Assembly (NCBI RefSeq): GCF_031453675.1
Contig: NZ_JAVIZX010000001.1
Location: forward strand, 2,626,001-2,690,000
Length of the DNA stretch: 64,000 bases
Source: Paracidovorax wautersii
GTDB lineage: Bacteria > Pseudomonadota > Gammaproteobacteria > Burkholderiales > Burkholderiaceae_C
Direction of reading: 5' to 3'
In this document: positions 40,949 through 49,191 of the stretch, piece by piece
Layout: the number at the start of each line of letters is the position of its first letter
How positions within the stretch are numbered: position 1 is the stretch's first letter
Position numbers and translations under genes: made by a program
Notes under the pieces: model-generated
What the model was told of the DNA's origin: nothing
What the model saw: only the letters and a program-made list of their open reading frames with translations
Databases searched by the model: none

Positions 40949-42784
40949 TCAGAGCACCTCGCTGGCGAAGTCGGCCAGGCGCGAGCGCTCGCCGCGTGCC
41001 AGGGTGATGTGGCCGCTGTGCGGCCAACCCTTGAAGCGGTCCACCGCGTAGGTCAGGCCGGAGGAGCCTTCCGTGAGGTAGGGCGTGTCGATCTGCGCCA
41101 GGTTGCCCATGCAGATGATCTTCGTGCCGGGACCCGCGCGGGTGATCAGCGTCTTCATCTGCTTGGGCGTCAGGTTCTGCGCCTCGTCGATGATCACGTA
41201 CTTGTTCAGGAAGGTGCGGCCGCGCATGAAGTTCATGCTCTTGATCTTGATGCGGCTGCGGATCAGCTCGTTGGTGGCCGCGCGGCCCCATTCGCCGGCG
41301 TTGCCGCCGTCGCCCTTGGCCAGGAATTCGAGGTTGTCGTCCAGCGCGCCCATCCACGGGCCCATCTTTTCCTCTTCGGTGCCGGGCAGGAAGCCGATGT
41401 CCTCGCCCACGCTGACGGTGGCGCGGGTCATGATGATCTCGGTGTAGCGGCGGTCGTCCAGCACCTGCGTGAGGCCCGCGGCCAGCGCCATCAGCGTCTT
41501 GCCGGTGCCGGCCGTGCCGGTGAGGGTGACGAAGTCCACATCCGGGTCCATAAGCAGGTTCATGGCGAAGTTCTGCTCGCGGTTGCGGGTGTTCACGCCC
41601 CAGACGGTGTTCTTGGACGAGCCGTAGTCCTTGAGCGTCTGCAGCACGGCCGTCTTGTCGCGGATCTCGCTGACCCGGGCGAACAGGCTGGGCTCGCCGG
41701 GCGCCTCGAAGTACACGAACTGGTTGATCATCAGTTGCGGCACGATCGGCCCGCCGATGCGATAGTACGTGTGCGCGCCGCTCTGCCAGCTCTCGACGTT
41801 CTTGCCGCTCTTGACCCAGAAGTCGGGTGGCAGGGCCAGCAGGCCGGAGTAGAGCAGGTCGCCGTCCTCCAGCGTCTTGTCGTTCTGGTAGTCCTCGGCG
41901 TGCAGGCCCAGGGCGCGCGCCTTCACGCGCATGTTGATGTCCTTGGACACCAGCACCACCTCGCGCGGGGCGTGCAGCTTGCGCAGGGCTTCCACCACGC
42001 CCAGGATCTGGTTGTCGGCCTTGCCCTGGGGCAGGCTGGTGGGCAGGCTGTAGTCGAGCGGCGCGGTCTGGAAGTACAGGCAGCCGCCGGCCGCCTTCTG
42101 GCCGGTGGAGTCCAGCTTCAGGCCGAGGGCGATGTCCGCGCCCTGGGCGGCGGCCAGCGCGTCCAGCGTGCGGCTGGCCTGGCGGCCGTTGCGGGCCACT
42201 TCGGTCATGCCCTTCTTGTGGCCGTCGAGTTCCTCCAGCACGATCATCGGCAGGAAGATGTCGTGTTCCTCGAAGCGGAACAGGCTGGTCGGATCGTGCA
42301 GCAGCACGTTGGTGTCCAGCACGAACATCTTCTTGGGACCCGTGCCGCGCTGCTTGCGCGTGCGGCCGGCCGGCGCCGTGGTCATGGGCTCGTGGGCCGC
42401 ACGCACGGGCGCGGAACTGGGCGCGCTGGCCGCTGGCGAGGTGGCAGGAACCGGGGCGGGCGTGGCCCGGCTGGCAGGCGCCGGTGCGGTGGCGGGGGAT
42501 TTGCGGCCGCGGGCCGGGGTGGGTGCAGGCGTAGCCGTCGTCGTGGCCGCTGCGGTCGGCGCCGGCGCGGCGGTGCTGGCACGTGCGGCAGGAGCGTCCT
42601 GCCGGCGTTCTGCGGCGCGCGTGGAGGTGCTCGCGCTCTTCCTGCGGGTGCCGCGTGCGGCGGGCGCATCGGCGGCGGAGATATCTTCTAGAACAGGGGT
42701 CTGTGGTTCCAGGGCCGCCGGGTTGTTATAGGCATCCGGGGAGAGCAGTGCGGCGCGCTTCGTGGGGGCGGGGGGCAGGGGCAT
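40949..42784 (-). CDS. PIN-PhoH fusion ATPase/ribonuclease
   Basis: A 611-residue protein of the PhoH2 type. Residues 1-150 are a low-complexity Ala/Pro/Thr/Arg segment. A PIN RNase domain follows, with MFVLDTNVLLHDP and the acidic residues of LEELDGHKKGM and VVLVSKDINMRVKA. A PhoH helicase-like ATPase comes last, with Walker A GTAGTGKTLMALAAG, MTRATVSVGEDIGFLPG and Walker B YVIIDEAQNLTPKQMKTLI. Members couple RNA unwinding and cleavage; the cellular target is not known. The N-terminal extension is longer than usual. The start at 42784 is the only one that includes it; 42387 is a possible shorter start. Confidence 0.92.
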   Translation of the reverse strand: MPLPPAPTKRAALLSPDAYNNPAALEPQTPVLEDISAADAPAARGTRRKSASTSTRAAERRQDAPAARASTAAPAPTAAATTTATPAPTPARGRKSPATAPAPASRATPAPVPATSPAASAPSSAPVRAAHEPMTTAPAGRTRKQRGTGPKKMFVLDTNVLLHDPTSLFRFEEHDIFLPMIVLEELDGHKKGMTEVARNGRQASRTLDALAAAQGADIALGLKLDSTGQKAAGGCLYFQTAPLDYSLPTSLPQGKADNQILGVVEALRKLHAPREVVLVSKDINMRVKARALGLHAEDYQNDKTLEDGDLLYSGLLALPPDFWVKSGKNVESWQSGAHTYYRIGGPIVPQLMINQFVYFEAPGEPSLFARVSEIRDKTAVLQTLKDYGSSKNTVWGVNTRNREQNFAMNLLMDPDVDFVTLTGTAGTGKTLMALAAGLTQVLDDRRYTEIIMTRATVSVGEDIGFLPGTEEEKMGPWMGALDDNLEFLAKGDGGNAGEWGRAATNELIRSRIKIKSMNFMRGRTFLNKYVIIDEAQNLTPKQMKTLITRAGPGTKIICMGNLAQIDTPYLTEGSSGLTYAVDRFKGWPHSGHITLARGERSRLADFASEVL

Positions 42785-42820
42785 GGTGCAAGGGCCTCGC
42801 GAAAGGAAGGGTCAGAAAGC

Positions 42821-42852
42821 AAAAAGCCGCCTGGAGGCCAAGGCGGCTTTCG
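42821..42852 (-). terminator. Intrinsic terminator of bcp
   Basis: AAAGCCGCCT (42823-42832) pairs with AGGCGGCTTT (42841-42850). On the minus strand it is followed by TTTTTGCTTTC. It lies about 90 bases after bcp. Confidence 0.82.
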
Positions 42853-42939
42853 GGTCGGGGGAGGACGTTGCGTTTCTCAGCGGCATTGACCCATTATGCA
42901 TGCTCCCCGTGACGCACCGCGGCGATACGCCGCAGCGCC

Positions 42940-43425
42940 TCAGGCGGCTTTTTTCAGCGCCTTGATGGACTTCACGGCCTTGAGGACTTCGTCCACGTGG
43001 CCGGGCACCTTCAGGCCGCGCCATTCCTGGACCAGCAGGCCGTCGGGGCCCACCAGGAAGGTGCTGCGCTCGATGCCCTTGACCTTCTTGCCGTACATGA
43101 TCTTGTTCTTGACCACGCCGAACATGTGGCACATCTTCTCTTCGGTGTCGGCGATCAGTTCGAAGGGCAGCTCGAGCTTTTCCTTGAAGTCGTCGTGCGA
43201 CTTCATGTTGTCGCGCGACACGCCGAACACCGCAGCGCCGGCCTTCACGAAGTCCTTGTACTTGTCGCGGAACTGCATGGCCTCGGTGGTGCAGCCGGGG
43301 GTGTTGTCCTTGGGATAGAAGTACAGGATCAGAATCTGGCCGAGGTGCGAGGTGTTGGATACCTTGACTCCGCCGGTCGCGTTGGCTTCAAATTCTGGGA
43401 GGGGTTTGTTGACAACGATCGCCAT
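42940..43425 (-). CDS. bcp: Thioredoxin-dependent peroxiredoxin (Bcp/PrxQ)
   Basis: Bcp (161 residues) reduces hydrogen peroxide and organic peroxides using thioredoxin. The peroxidatic Cys45 lies in PKDNTPGCTTEAMQFRD. The resolving cysteine of typical Bcp (five residues on) is absent, and later cysteines occur only near position 97. FGVSRDNMKSHDDF and YGKKVKGIERSTFLV are typical. It therefore looks like a 1-Cys or atypical form. It is alone in its transcription unit. Confidence 0.93.
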   Translation of the reverse strand: MAIVVNKPLPEFEANATGGVKVSNTSHLGQILILYFYPKDNTPGCTTEAMQFRDKYKDFVKAGAAVFGVSRDNMKSHDDFKEKLELPFELIADTEEKMCHMFGVVKNKIMYGKKVKGIERSTFLVGPDGLLVQEWRGLKVPGHVDEVLKAVKSIKALKKAA

Positions 43426-43571
43426 GGCACTTCAATCTCTCTGGATGTAGTCGTTGATAAGTCGGGGGAGCGGGTGTGTTATTGCTCTTGTAGGGCCCCC
43501 GACCGCAACCCGAGATTTTACCCCGAAACGACCTCTGACGCGACTCGCAGTCTGTAACCAAAGAACACAAA

Positions 43572-43949
43572 TCAGGGGGTGGTTTCCAGCAGCAGCGCCG
43601 CGACCACGTTGCGGCCTTCGCCCGCCAGGATGTTGTAAGTGCGGCAGGCGGCCTGGGTGTCCATGGTCTCCAGGCCGATGCGGCGGGCCATCAGCGGCTG
43701 CAGCCAGGCCGGCGGCGGAAACCGGTTGCGCGCGCCGCTGCCGAACACGATCAGCTCCGTATCCAGCTCGGCCAACTGGGCGAAGTGCTCCGGCGTGAGG
43801 TCCTCGAAGCGGGTGCAGTTCCACGGCTGGCGCTGGCCGCGGGAGCCCACCACCACGCTGGCGGTGAGGCGTTCGCCATCGATGCCGATCCAGCCCGGGC
43901 CATAGCCGCTGATGGTCTGGGCGTCGGAGCGGTCGGGCTGGAATTTCAT
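43572..43949 (-). CDS. Mth938/NDUFAF3-type domain protein
   Basis: A 125-residue protein of the DUF498/Mth938 family, small beta/alpha proteins of unclear function. The sequence has GYGPGWIGIDGERLTASVVV, the conserved LDTELIVFGSGARNRFPPP and a closing MDTQAACRTYNILAGEGRNV. The mitochondrial relative NDUFAF3 aids complex I assembly. No ribosome-binding site decides the start, but ATG at 43949 fits the family. Confidence 0.85.
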   Translation of the reverse strand: MKFQPDRSDAQTISGYGPGWIGIDGERLTASVVVGSRGQRQPWNCTRFEDLTPEHFAQLAELDTELIVFGSGARNRFPPPAWLQPLMARRIGLETMDTQAACRTYNILAGEGRNVVAALLLETTP

Positions 43950-44111
43950 GGGGTGTCCGGTGGGCAGACGGCCCGTGGCGGGCCGCCGGGGGCAGGGGCG
44001 CGAAGGCCCGGGCTGGCGGTGGGAACTGTGGTCAAATTATAGGTTTCGCCAGGTGCGCGCGCCTGGTGCGGCATCCATCTCCCTTTCCGGCCCATTGTTG
44101 CCCCGCAGAGC

Positions 44112-45341
44112 ATGAAGACCGTCCACAAATCCGCCAAGCTCAGTAACGTTCTCTACGATGTGCGGGGCCCTATCGTGGATGCGGCCAAGCAGATGGAGGA
44201 CGAGGGCCAGAAGATCATCAAGCTGAACATCGGCAACCTCGCGCCGTTCGGCTTCGATGCGCCGGAAGAGATCCAGCAGGACATGATCCGCAACCTGCCC
44301 AACTCGGCGGGCTATTCGGACAGCAAGGGCATCTTCGCCGCGCGCAAGGCGGTGATGCACTACACCCAGCAACAAGGCGTATCGGGCGTGACGCTCGACG
44401 ACATCTACCTGGGCAACGGCGCCAGCGACCTGATCGTGATGGCCACCACCGCGCTGCTCGACGACGGCGACGAGCTGCTGGTGCCCGCCCCCGACTACCC
44501 GCTGTGGACGGCGTCCGCCAGCCTGGCCGGCGGCAAGCCCGTGCACTACCTGTGCGACGAGGCCAACGGCTGGATGCCTAACCTGGACGACATCCGCAGC
44601 AAGATCACCCCGCGCACCCGCGGCCTGGTGGTCATCAACCCCAACAACCCGACCGGGGCGCTGTACTCCGACGAGTTGCTCAAGGGCTTGGTGGAGATCG
44701 CGCGCGAGCACGGGCTGGTGCTCATGGCCGACGAGGTCTACGACAAGGTGCTGTACGACGGCGTGGAGCACACGGCCATCGCCAGCCTGTCGACCGATGT
44801 GCTGACGCTGACCTTCAACTCGCTTTCCAAGGCCTACCGTTCGTGCGGCTACCGCGCGGGCTGGATGGTGGTGTCCGGCAACAAGGCCGTGGCCCGCGAC
44901 TACATCGAAGGCCTGAACATGCTGGCCAACATCAAGCTGGGCTCGAACGTGCCCGGCCAGTGGGCCATCCAGACCGCGCTGGGCGGCTACCAGAGCATCA
45001 ACGACCTGGTCCGCGAGGGCGGGCGCCTGCGGCGCCAGCGCGACCTGGCTTACGAACTCATCTCGGCGATCCCGGGCGTGAGCTGCGTGAAACCCAAGGC
45101 GGCGCTCTACATGTTCCCCCGCCTCGACCCGGCGATGTACCCCATCGCCGACGACCGCCAGTTCTTCATGGAAGTGCTGCGCGCGACCCGCGTCATGCTG
45201 GTCCAGGGTTCGGGCTTCAACTACCCGGACAACCAGCACTTCCGCATCGTCTTCCTGCCGCACGAGGACGACCTGCGCGTGGCGATCGGCCGTCTCGCAG
45301 ACTTCCTCGCGCAATACCGCCAACGCCACGGTACGGCCTGA
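44112..45341 (+). CDS. alaA: Alanine/valine-type transaminase AlaA
   Basis: A 409-residue PLP aminotransferase of fold type I, very close to Escherichia coli AlaA (YfbQ), which makes alanine from pyruvate and glutamate. The shared features are KLNIGNLAPFGFDAPEEIQ, VINPNNPTGALYSDELL, ADEVYDKVLYD and the PLP lysine, at roughly residue 240, in FNSLSKAYRSCGYRAGWMV. It precedes hom and thrC, which links amino-group transfer with threonine synthesis, though an 11-T run and an R1 copy lie between. Confidence 0.9.
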   Translation: MKTVHKSAKLSNVLYDVRGPIVDAAKQMEDEGQKIIKLNIGNLAPFGFDAPEEIQQDMIRNLPNSAGYSDSKGIFAARKAVMHYTQQQGVSGVTLDDIYLGNGASDLIVMATTALLDDGDELLVPAPDYPLWTASASLAGGKPVHYLCDEANGWMPNLDDIRSKITPRTRGLVVINPNNPTGALYSDELLKGLVEIAREHGLVLMADEVYDKVLYDGVEHTAIASLSTDVLTLTFNSLSKAYRSCGYRAGWMVVSGNKAVARDYIEGLNMLANIKLGSNVPGQWAIQTALGGYQSINDLVREGGRLRRQRDLAYELISAIPGVSCVKPKAALYMFPRLDPAMYPIADDRQFFMEVLRATRVMLVQGSGFNYPDNQHFRIVFLPHEDDLRVAIGRLADFLAQYRQRHGTA

Positions 45342-45347
45342 AACTCC

Positions 45348-45405
45348 TTTTTTTTTTTGATAGCTGCATGCGCAATCAGAACAAGCGCTGCAGCGTGATT
45401 TGACT
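45348..45405. repeat. T tract and palindromic intergenic repeat R1 (copy 10)
   Basis: Eleven Ts at 45348-45358 are followed by GATAGCTGCATGCGCAATCA, then ACAAGCGCTGCAGCGTGATT. It fills most of the alaA-hom spacer and ends 12 bases before the hom ATG, leaving no room for a normal Shine-Dalgarno sequence. Confidence 0.7.
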
Positions 45406-45417
45406 GATATCTCGACC

Positions 45418-46764
45418 ATGAAACCGATTCAAGTAGGCCTCCTGGGCATTGGCACCGTGGGCAGCGGCGTCTTCAACGTGCTGCAGCGCAACCAGGAAGA
45501 GATCCGCCGCCGCGCGGGCCGCGGCATCGAGGTGACCATGGTGGCCGACCTGGATGTGGAGCGCGCCCGTGCCGTGGCCGGCGCGAACGTGCAGGTGGTG
45601 AACGACGCCCGCGCCGTGATCGCCAATCCCGACATCGACATCGTGGTCGAGCTGATCGGCGGCTACGGCATCGCCAAGGCGCTGGTGCTCGAAGCCATCG
45701 CCGCCGGCAAGCACGTGGTGACGGCCAACAAGGCCCTGCTGGCCGTGCACGGCACCGAGATCTTCGCGGCCGCATCGGCCAAGGGCGTGATGGTGGCCTT
45801 CGAGGCGGCCGTGGCCGGCGGCATCCCCATCATCAAGGCGCTGCGCGAAGGCCTCACGGCCAACCGCATCCAGTGGATCGCCGGCATCATCAACGGCACG
45901 ACGAACTTCATCCTGTCCGAAATGCGCGACAAGGGCCTGGACTTCGACGTGGTGCTGAAGGAAGCGCAGCGCCTGGGCTACGCCGAGGCCGACCCGACCT
46001 TCGACATCGAAGGCGTGGACGCCGCGCACAAGGCCACCATCATGTCGGCCATCGCGTTCGGCATTCCGGTGCAGTTCGACAAGGCCTATGTGGAAGGCAT
46101 CACGCAGCTGGCCGGCGCGGACATCAAGTACGCCGAGCAGCTGGGCTACCGCATCAAGCTGCTGGGCATCGCCAAGCGCCGCTCGGGTGCAGACGCCGAC
46201 GGCGTGGAGCTGCGCGTGCACCCCACGCTGATCCCGGCCAAGCGCCTGATCGCCAACGTGGAAGGCGCCATGAACGCCGTGGTGGTGCAGGCCGATGCCG
46301 TGGGCACCACGCTGTACTACGGCAAGGGCGCGGGCAGCGAGCCCACGGCCAGCGCCGTGATCGCCGACCTGGTGGACATCACCCGCCTGGCTTCGGCTGA
46401 CCCCGAGCACCGCGTGCCCTACCTGGCCTTCCAGCCGCACACCCTGGACAAGGCGCAGGCCCAGCTGCCGGTGCTGCCGGCCAGCGAATTCGCCACCAGC
46501 TACTACCTGCGCCTGCGGGTGGCCGACCAGGCCGGCGTGCTGGCCAAGGTGACCGGCTTGCTGGCCGGTGCCGGCATCAGCATCGACGCCGTGCTGCAGC
46601 GCGAAGCCGATGAGGTGGGCGGCGAAGGCTCCACGCAGACCGACCTCATCATCCTGACGCACGAAACCCGCGAAGGCACGATGAACGACGCCATCGCGCA
46701 GATGCAGGCGCTGCCCACGGTGCTGGCGCCCATCACGCGCATCCGCAAGGAGGAGCTGAACTGA
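45418..46764 (+). CDS. hom: Homoserine dehydrogenase
   Basis: Hom reduces aspartate semialdehyde to homoserine, the precursor of threonine and methionine. The 448-residue product has the NAD loop VGLLGIGTVGSGVFNVLQR, the catalytic region TANKALLAVHG, the substrate motif GIINGTTNFILSEM and FDIEGVDAAHKATIMSAIAF. A C-terminal ACT domain (YYLRLRVADQAGVLAKVTGL) suggests feedback control by threonine. An in-frame TTG at 45400 is also open. The ATG lacks a Shine-Dalgarno sequence because the R1 repeat abuts it. It overlaps thrC by TGATG. Confidence 0.95.
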   Translation: MKPIQVGLLGIGTVGSGVFNVLQRNQEEIRRRAGRGIEVTMVADLDVERARAVAGANVQVVNDARAVIANPDIDIVVELIGGYGIAKALVLEAIAAGKHVVTANKALLAVHGTEIFAAASAKGVMVAFEAAVAGGIPIIKALREGLTANRIQWIAGIINGTTNFILSEMRDKGLDFDVVLKEAQRLGYAEADPTFDIEGVDAAHKATIMSAIAFGIPVQFDKAYVEGITQLAGADIKYAEQLGYRIKLLGIAKRRSGADADGVELRVHPTLIPAKRLIANVEGAMNAVVVQADAVGTTLYYGKGAGSEPTASAVIADLVDITRLASADPEHRVPYLAFQPHTLDKAQAQLPVLPASEFATSYYLRLRVADQAGVLAKVTGLLAGAGISIDAVLQREADEVGGEGSTQTDLIILTHETREGTMNDAIAQMQALPTVLAPITRIRKEELN

Positions 46765-48194
46765 TGCTGTACCTCTCCACGCGCGGCCACCCGGACCGCA
46801 AGCGCTTCTGCGACATCCTGCTCGAAGGCCTGGCGCCCGATGGCGGGCTGTACCTGCCCGAGCGCTATCCGCAGATCGATGACGCGGCCCTCACGCGCCT
46901 GCGCAAGGCCTACCACGAGCAGGGCTACGCCGAGCTGGCGTTCCAGATCCTGTCGCTGTACATCGACGACATTCCGGCGGCTGACCTCAAGCGCCTGTGC
47001 GAGAAGACGTACACGGCCGAAGTCTTTGGCACCGGCGAGATCGTGCCGCTGCGCCACCTCGAAGACGGCCTCTGGCTCGAAGCCCTGTCCAACGGCCCCA
47101 CGCTGGCCTTCAAGGACATGGCCATGCAGCTGCTGGGCAACCTGTTCGAGTACGAACTGGGCCGCCGCGGCGAAGAGCTGAACATCCTCGGCGCGACCAG
47201 TGGCGACACCGGCAGCGCGGCCGAGTACGCCATGCGCGGCAAGCAGGGCGTGCGCGTCTTCATGACCAGCCCGCACGGCCGCATGAGTGCCTTCCAGCAG
47301 GCGCAGATGTTCAGCCTGCAGGACGAGAACATCCACAACATCGCCATCGAAGGCGTGTTCGACGACTGCCAGGACATCGTCAAGGCCGTGAGCAACGACC
47401 TGGCGTTCAAGCGCCAGTACAAGATCGGCACCGTCAACTCGATCAACTGGGCGCGCCTGCTGGCGCAGGTCGTGTACTACTTCGCCGGCTACGTGCAGGC
47501 GACGGAGCGCAACGACCAGAAGGTGAGCTTCACCGTGCCGTCGGGCAACTTCGGCAACGTCTGCGCCGGCCATGTGGCGCGCATGATGGGCCTGCCCATC
47601 GACAAGCTGGTGGTCGCCACCAACGAGAACGACGTGCTGGACGAGTTCTTCCGCACCGGCGTGTACCGTGTGCGCGGCAGCGCCGACACGCACGAGACGT
47701 CGAGCCCGTCGATGGACATCAGCAAGGCCAGCAACTTCGAGCGCTTCGTGTTCGACCTGCTGGGCCGCGATGCCGCGCAGACCCAGGCACTGTTCGGCGA
47801 AGCCCTGACCCAGGACGGCCGTTTCGACCTGAGCCAGGATGCGCGCTTTGCCGACGCGGCCGCGAAGTACGGCTTCCTGAGCGGCAAGAGCACGCACGCC
47901 GACCGCCTTGCGACCATCAAGGACAACTACCAGCGCCACGGCGTGACCATCGACACCCACACCGCCGACGGCGTGAAGGTGGCGCTGCAGCACCGGGGCG
48001 ACCCGGCGGTGCCGATGATCGTGCTGGAGACGGCCCTGCCCATCAAGTTCGCCGAGACCATCTTCGAAGCCCTGGGCCATGCGCCCGAGCGGCCGCCGAA
48101 GTTCGACGGCATCGAGGCCCTGCCCAAGCGCGTGCACGTCATGCCGGCCGATGTGGCCCTGGTGAAGGCCTACATCGCACGGCATTGCGATTGA
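46764..48194 (+). CDS. thrC: Threonine synthase
   Basis: ThrC turns phosphohomoserine into threonine with PLP. It has 476 residues and is the longer class. The PLP lysine lies in NGPTLAFKDMAMQLLGNLF, with the phosphate loop in VPSGNFGNVCAGHVARMMGL and SGDTGSAAEYAMRGK. Its ATG shares one base with the hom stop codon, giving coupled translation. No homoserine kinase gene is next to it in this window. Confidence 0.96.
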   Translation: MLYLSTRGHPDRKRFCDILLEGLAPDGGLYLPERYPQIDDAALTRLRKAYHEQGYAELAFQILSLYIDDIPAADLKRLCEKTYTAEVFGTGEIVPLRHLEDGLWLEALSNGPTLAFKDMAMQLLGNLFEYELGRRGEELNILGATSGDTGSAAEYAMRGKQGVRVFMTSPHGRMSAFQQAQMFSLQDENIHNIAIEGVFDDCQDIVKAVSNDLAFKRQYKIGTVNSINWARLLAQVVYYFAGYVQATERNDQKVSFTVPSGNFGNVCAGHVARMMGLPIDKLVVATNENDVLDEFFRTGVYRVRGSADTHETSSPSMDISKASNFERFVFDLLGRDAAQTQALFGEALTQDGRFDLSQDARFADAAAKYGFLSGKSTHADRLATIKDNYQRHGVTIDTHTADGVKVALQHRGDPAVPMIVLETALPIKFAETIFEALGHAPERPPKFDGIEALPKRVHVMPADVALVKAYIARHCD

Positions 48195-48276
48195 TGCCGT
48201 CCACCGCCCTGCGGCCCTGCGCGCCGGGGCTGCGGCGGTGCAGGGTGGCGGAACGCTGAATCCTGGGTTCGATGCC

Positions 48277-48320
48277 AAATCGGGCTGCAGCGCTTGTCCA
48301 TCAAGCGCTGACAGCTATTA
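48277..48320. repeat. Palindromic intergenic repeat R1 (copy 11)
   Basis: AAATCGGGCTGCAGCGCTTG, loop, CAAGCGCTGACAGCTATTAAAT. It lies between thrC and mobB and ends next to a weak in-frame ATG at 48322. Confidence 0.75.
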
Positions 48321-48348
48321 AATGAAGAGTGACGGCAGGAGTGGCAGC

Positions 48349-48909
48349 ATGAAGGTGGTCGGCTTTGCCGGGTTCTCGGGCAGCGGCAAGACCACGCTGA
48401 TCGCCCAGCTCATCCCGCTGCTGCGCGTACGCGGCCAGCGCGTGTCGGTCGTCAAGCATGCGCACCACCGCTTCGACATCGACCACCCGGGCAAGGACAG
48501 CTGGCGCCACCGCGAGGCCGGTGCCTTCGAGGTGGTGATCGCGTCCGACCGGCGCCTGGCGCTGCTGCGCGAATTCGAGCAGCGGCAGGAGCCCTCGGTG
48601 CACGACCTGCTGGCCGAACTGGACCCGGCCGTGGACTGGGTGCTGGTGGAAGGCTTGAAGGAGGCCGATGTGCCCAAGGTCGAGGTCTGGCGCGCACCGT
48701 CCGCCGATTACGCGGCGCGCCCGGCGCGCTATCCTGAGGACGCCTGGGTGCAGGCCATCGCCACCGATCGTGCCGACCAACTGCCCCAGCCCACGGCGCT
48801 GCCCGTGTTCGACGTGCACGCCCCCACGCCGCTGGCCGACTGGCTGCTGGCCCATGGCCCCCGTTTTGACTATGCACCGCGCGGCGTGCCCGCAGCGCGT
48901 GTGCCGTAA
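48349..48909 (+). CDS. mobB: Molybdopterin-guanine dinucleotide biosynthesis protein MobB
   Basis: MobB is a small GTPase that assists MobA in attaching GMP to molybdopterin. The 186-residue product has P-loop VVGFAGFSGSGKTTLIAQL, VVKHAHHRFDIDHPGKDSW and VDWVLVEGLKEADVPK-type residues. The start at 48349 has AGGAG upstream; an earlier ATG at 48322 has none. moeA and moaD follow across the MITE-like element. Confidence 0.93.
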   Translation: MKVVGFAGFSGSGKTTLIAQLIPLLRVRGQRVSVVKHAHHRFDIDHPGKDSWRHREAGAFEVVIASDRRLALLREFEQRQEPSVHDLLAELDPAVDWVLVEGLKEADVPKVEVWRAPSADYAARPARYPEDAWVQAIATDRADQLPQPTALPVFDVHAPTPLADWLLAHGPRFDYAPRGVPAARVP

Positions 48910-49176
48910 GAACGTGTTTACGATCTTCCAGGGGCCGCGCAGTGGTGTTTGCGGGAGGGGATGCAAGGCGCGGTGCGCAGTGGATAGCTCGGCTATCCAC
49001 AAGCGCCGCAACGCCGCAGACCGCCCGCAAACGCCACTGCCCGAAGGGTTGGAGCGAAATCGGGCGATTGAACGCCTCGAATGCTTGCATGGGCATGAGC
49101 CCATGCGGCGCATCCGAAGCGTCCACTCATTCCGATTGCGCTCCAACGCGACCCCTGCGAGATCGTAAACAAGTTC
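48910..49176. mobile_element. MITE-like element with 30-bp TIRs and nested hairpins
   Basis: 267 bases filling the mobB-moeA gap. The termini 48910-48939 (GAACGTGTTTACGATCT...) and 49147-49176 (...AGATCGTAAACAAGTTC) are complementary at 26 of 30 positions. Inside are two adjoining hairpins. One pairs 48939-48955 with 49024-49040 (16 of 17) around a perfect 9-bp hairpin at 48980-49000 (GTGGATAGC-TCG-GCTATCCAC). The other pairs 49049-49063 with 49132-49146 (14 of 15) around an 8-bp hairpin at 49087-49106. TAA flanks both ends (48907-48909 and 49177-49179), as a target duplication would. No ORF encodes a transposase, so it would need one in trans. A shorter relative lies at 10390-10446. Confidence 0.75.
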
Positions 49177-49191
49177 TAAGGACCTTCTCCG

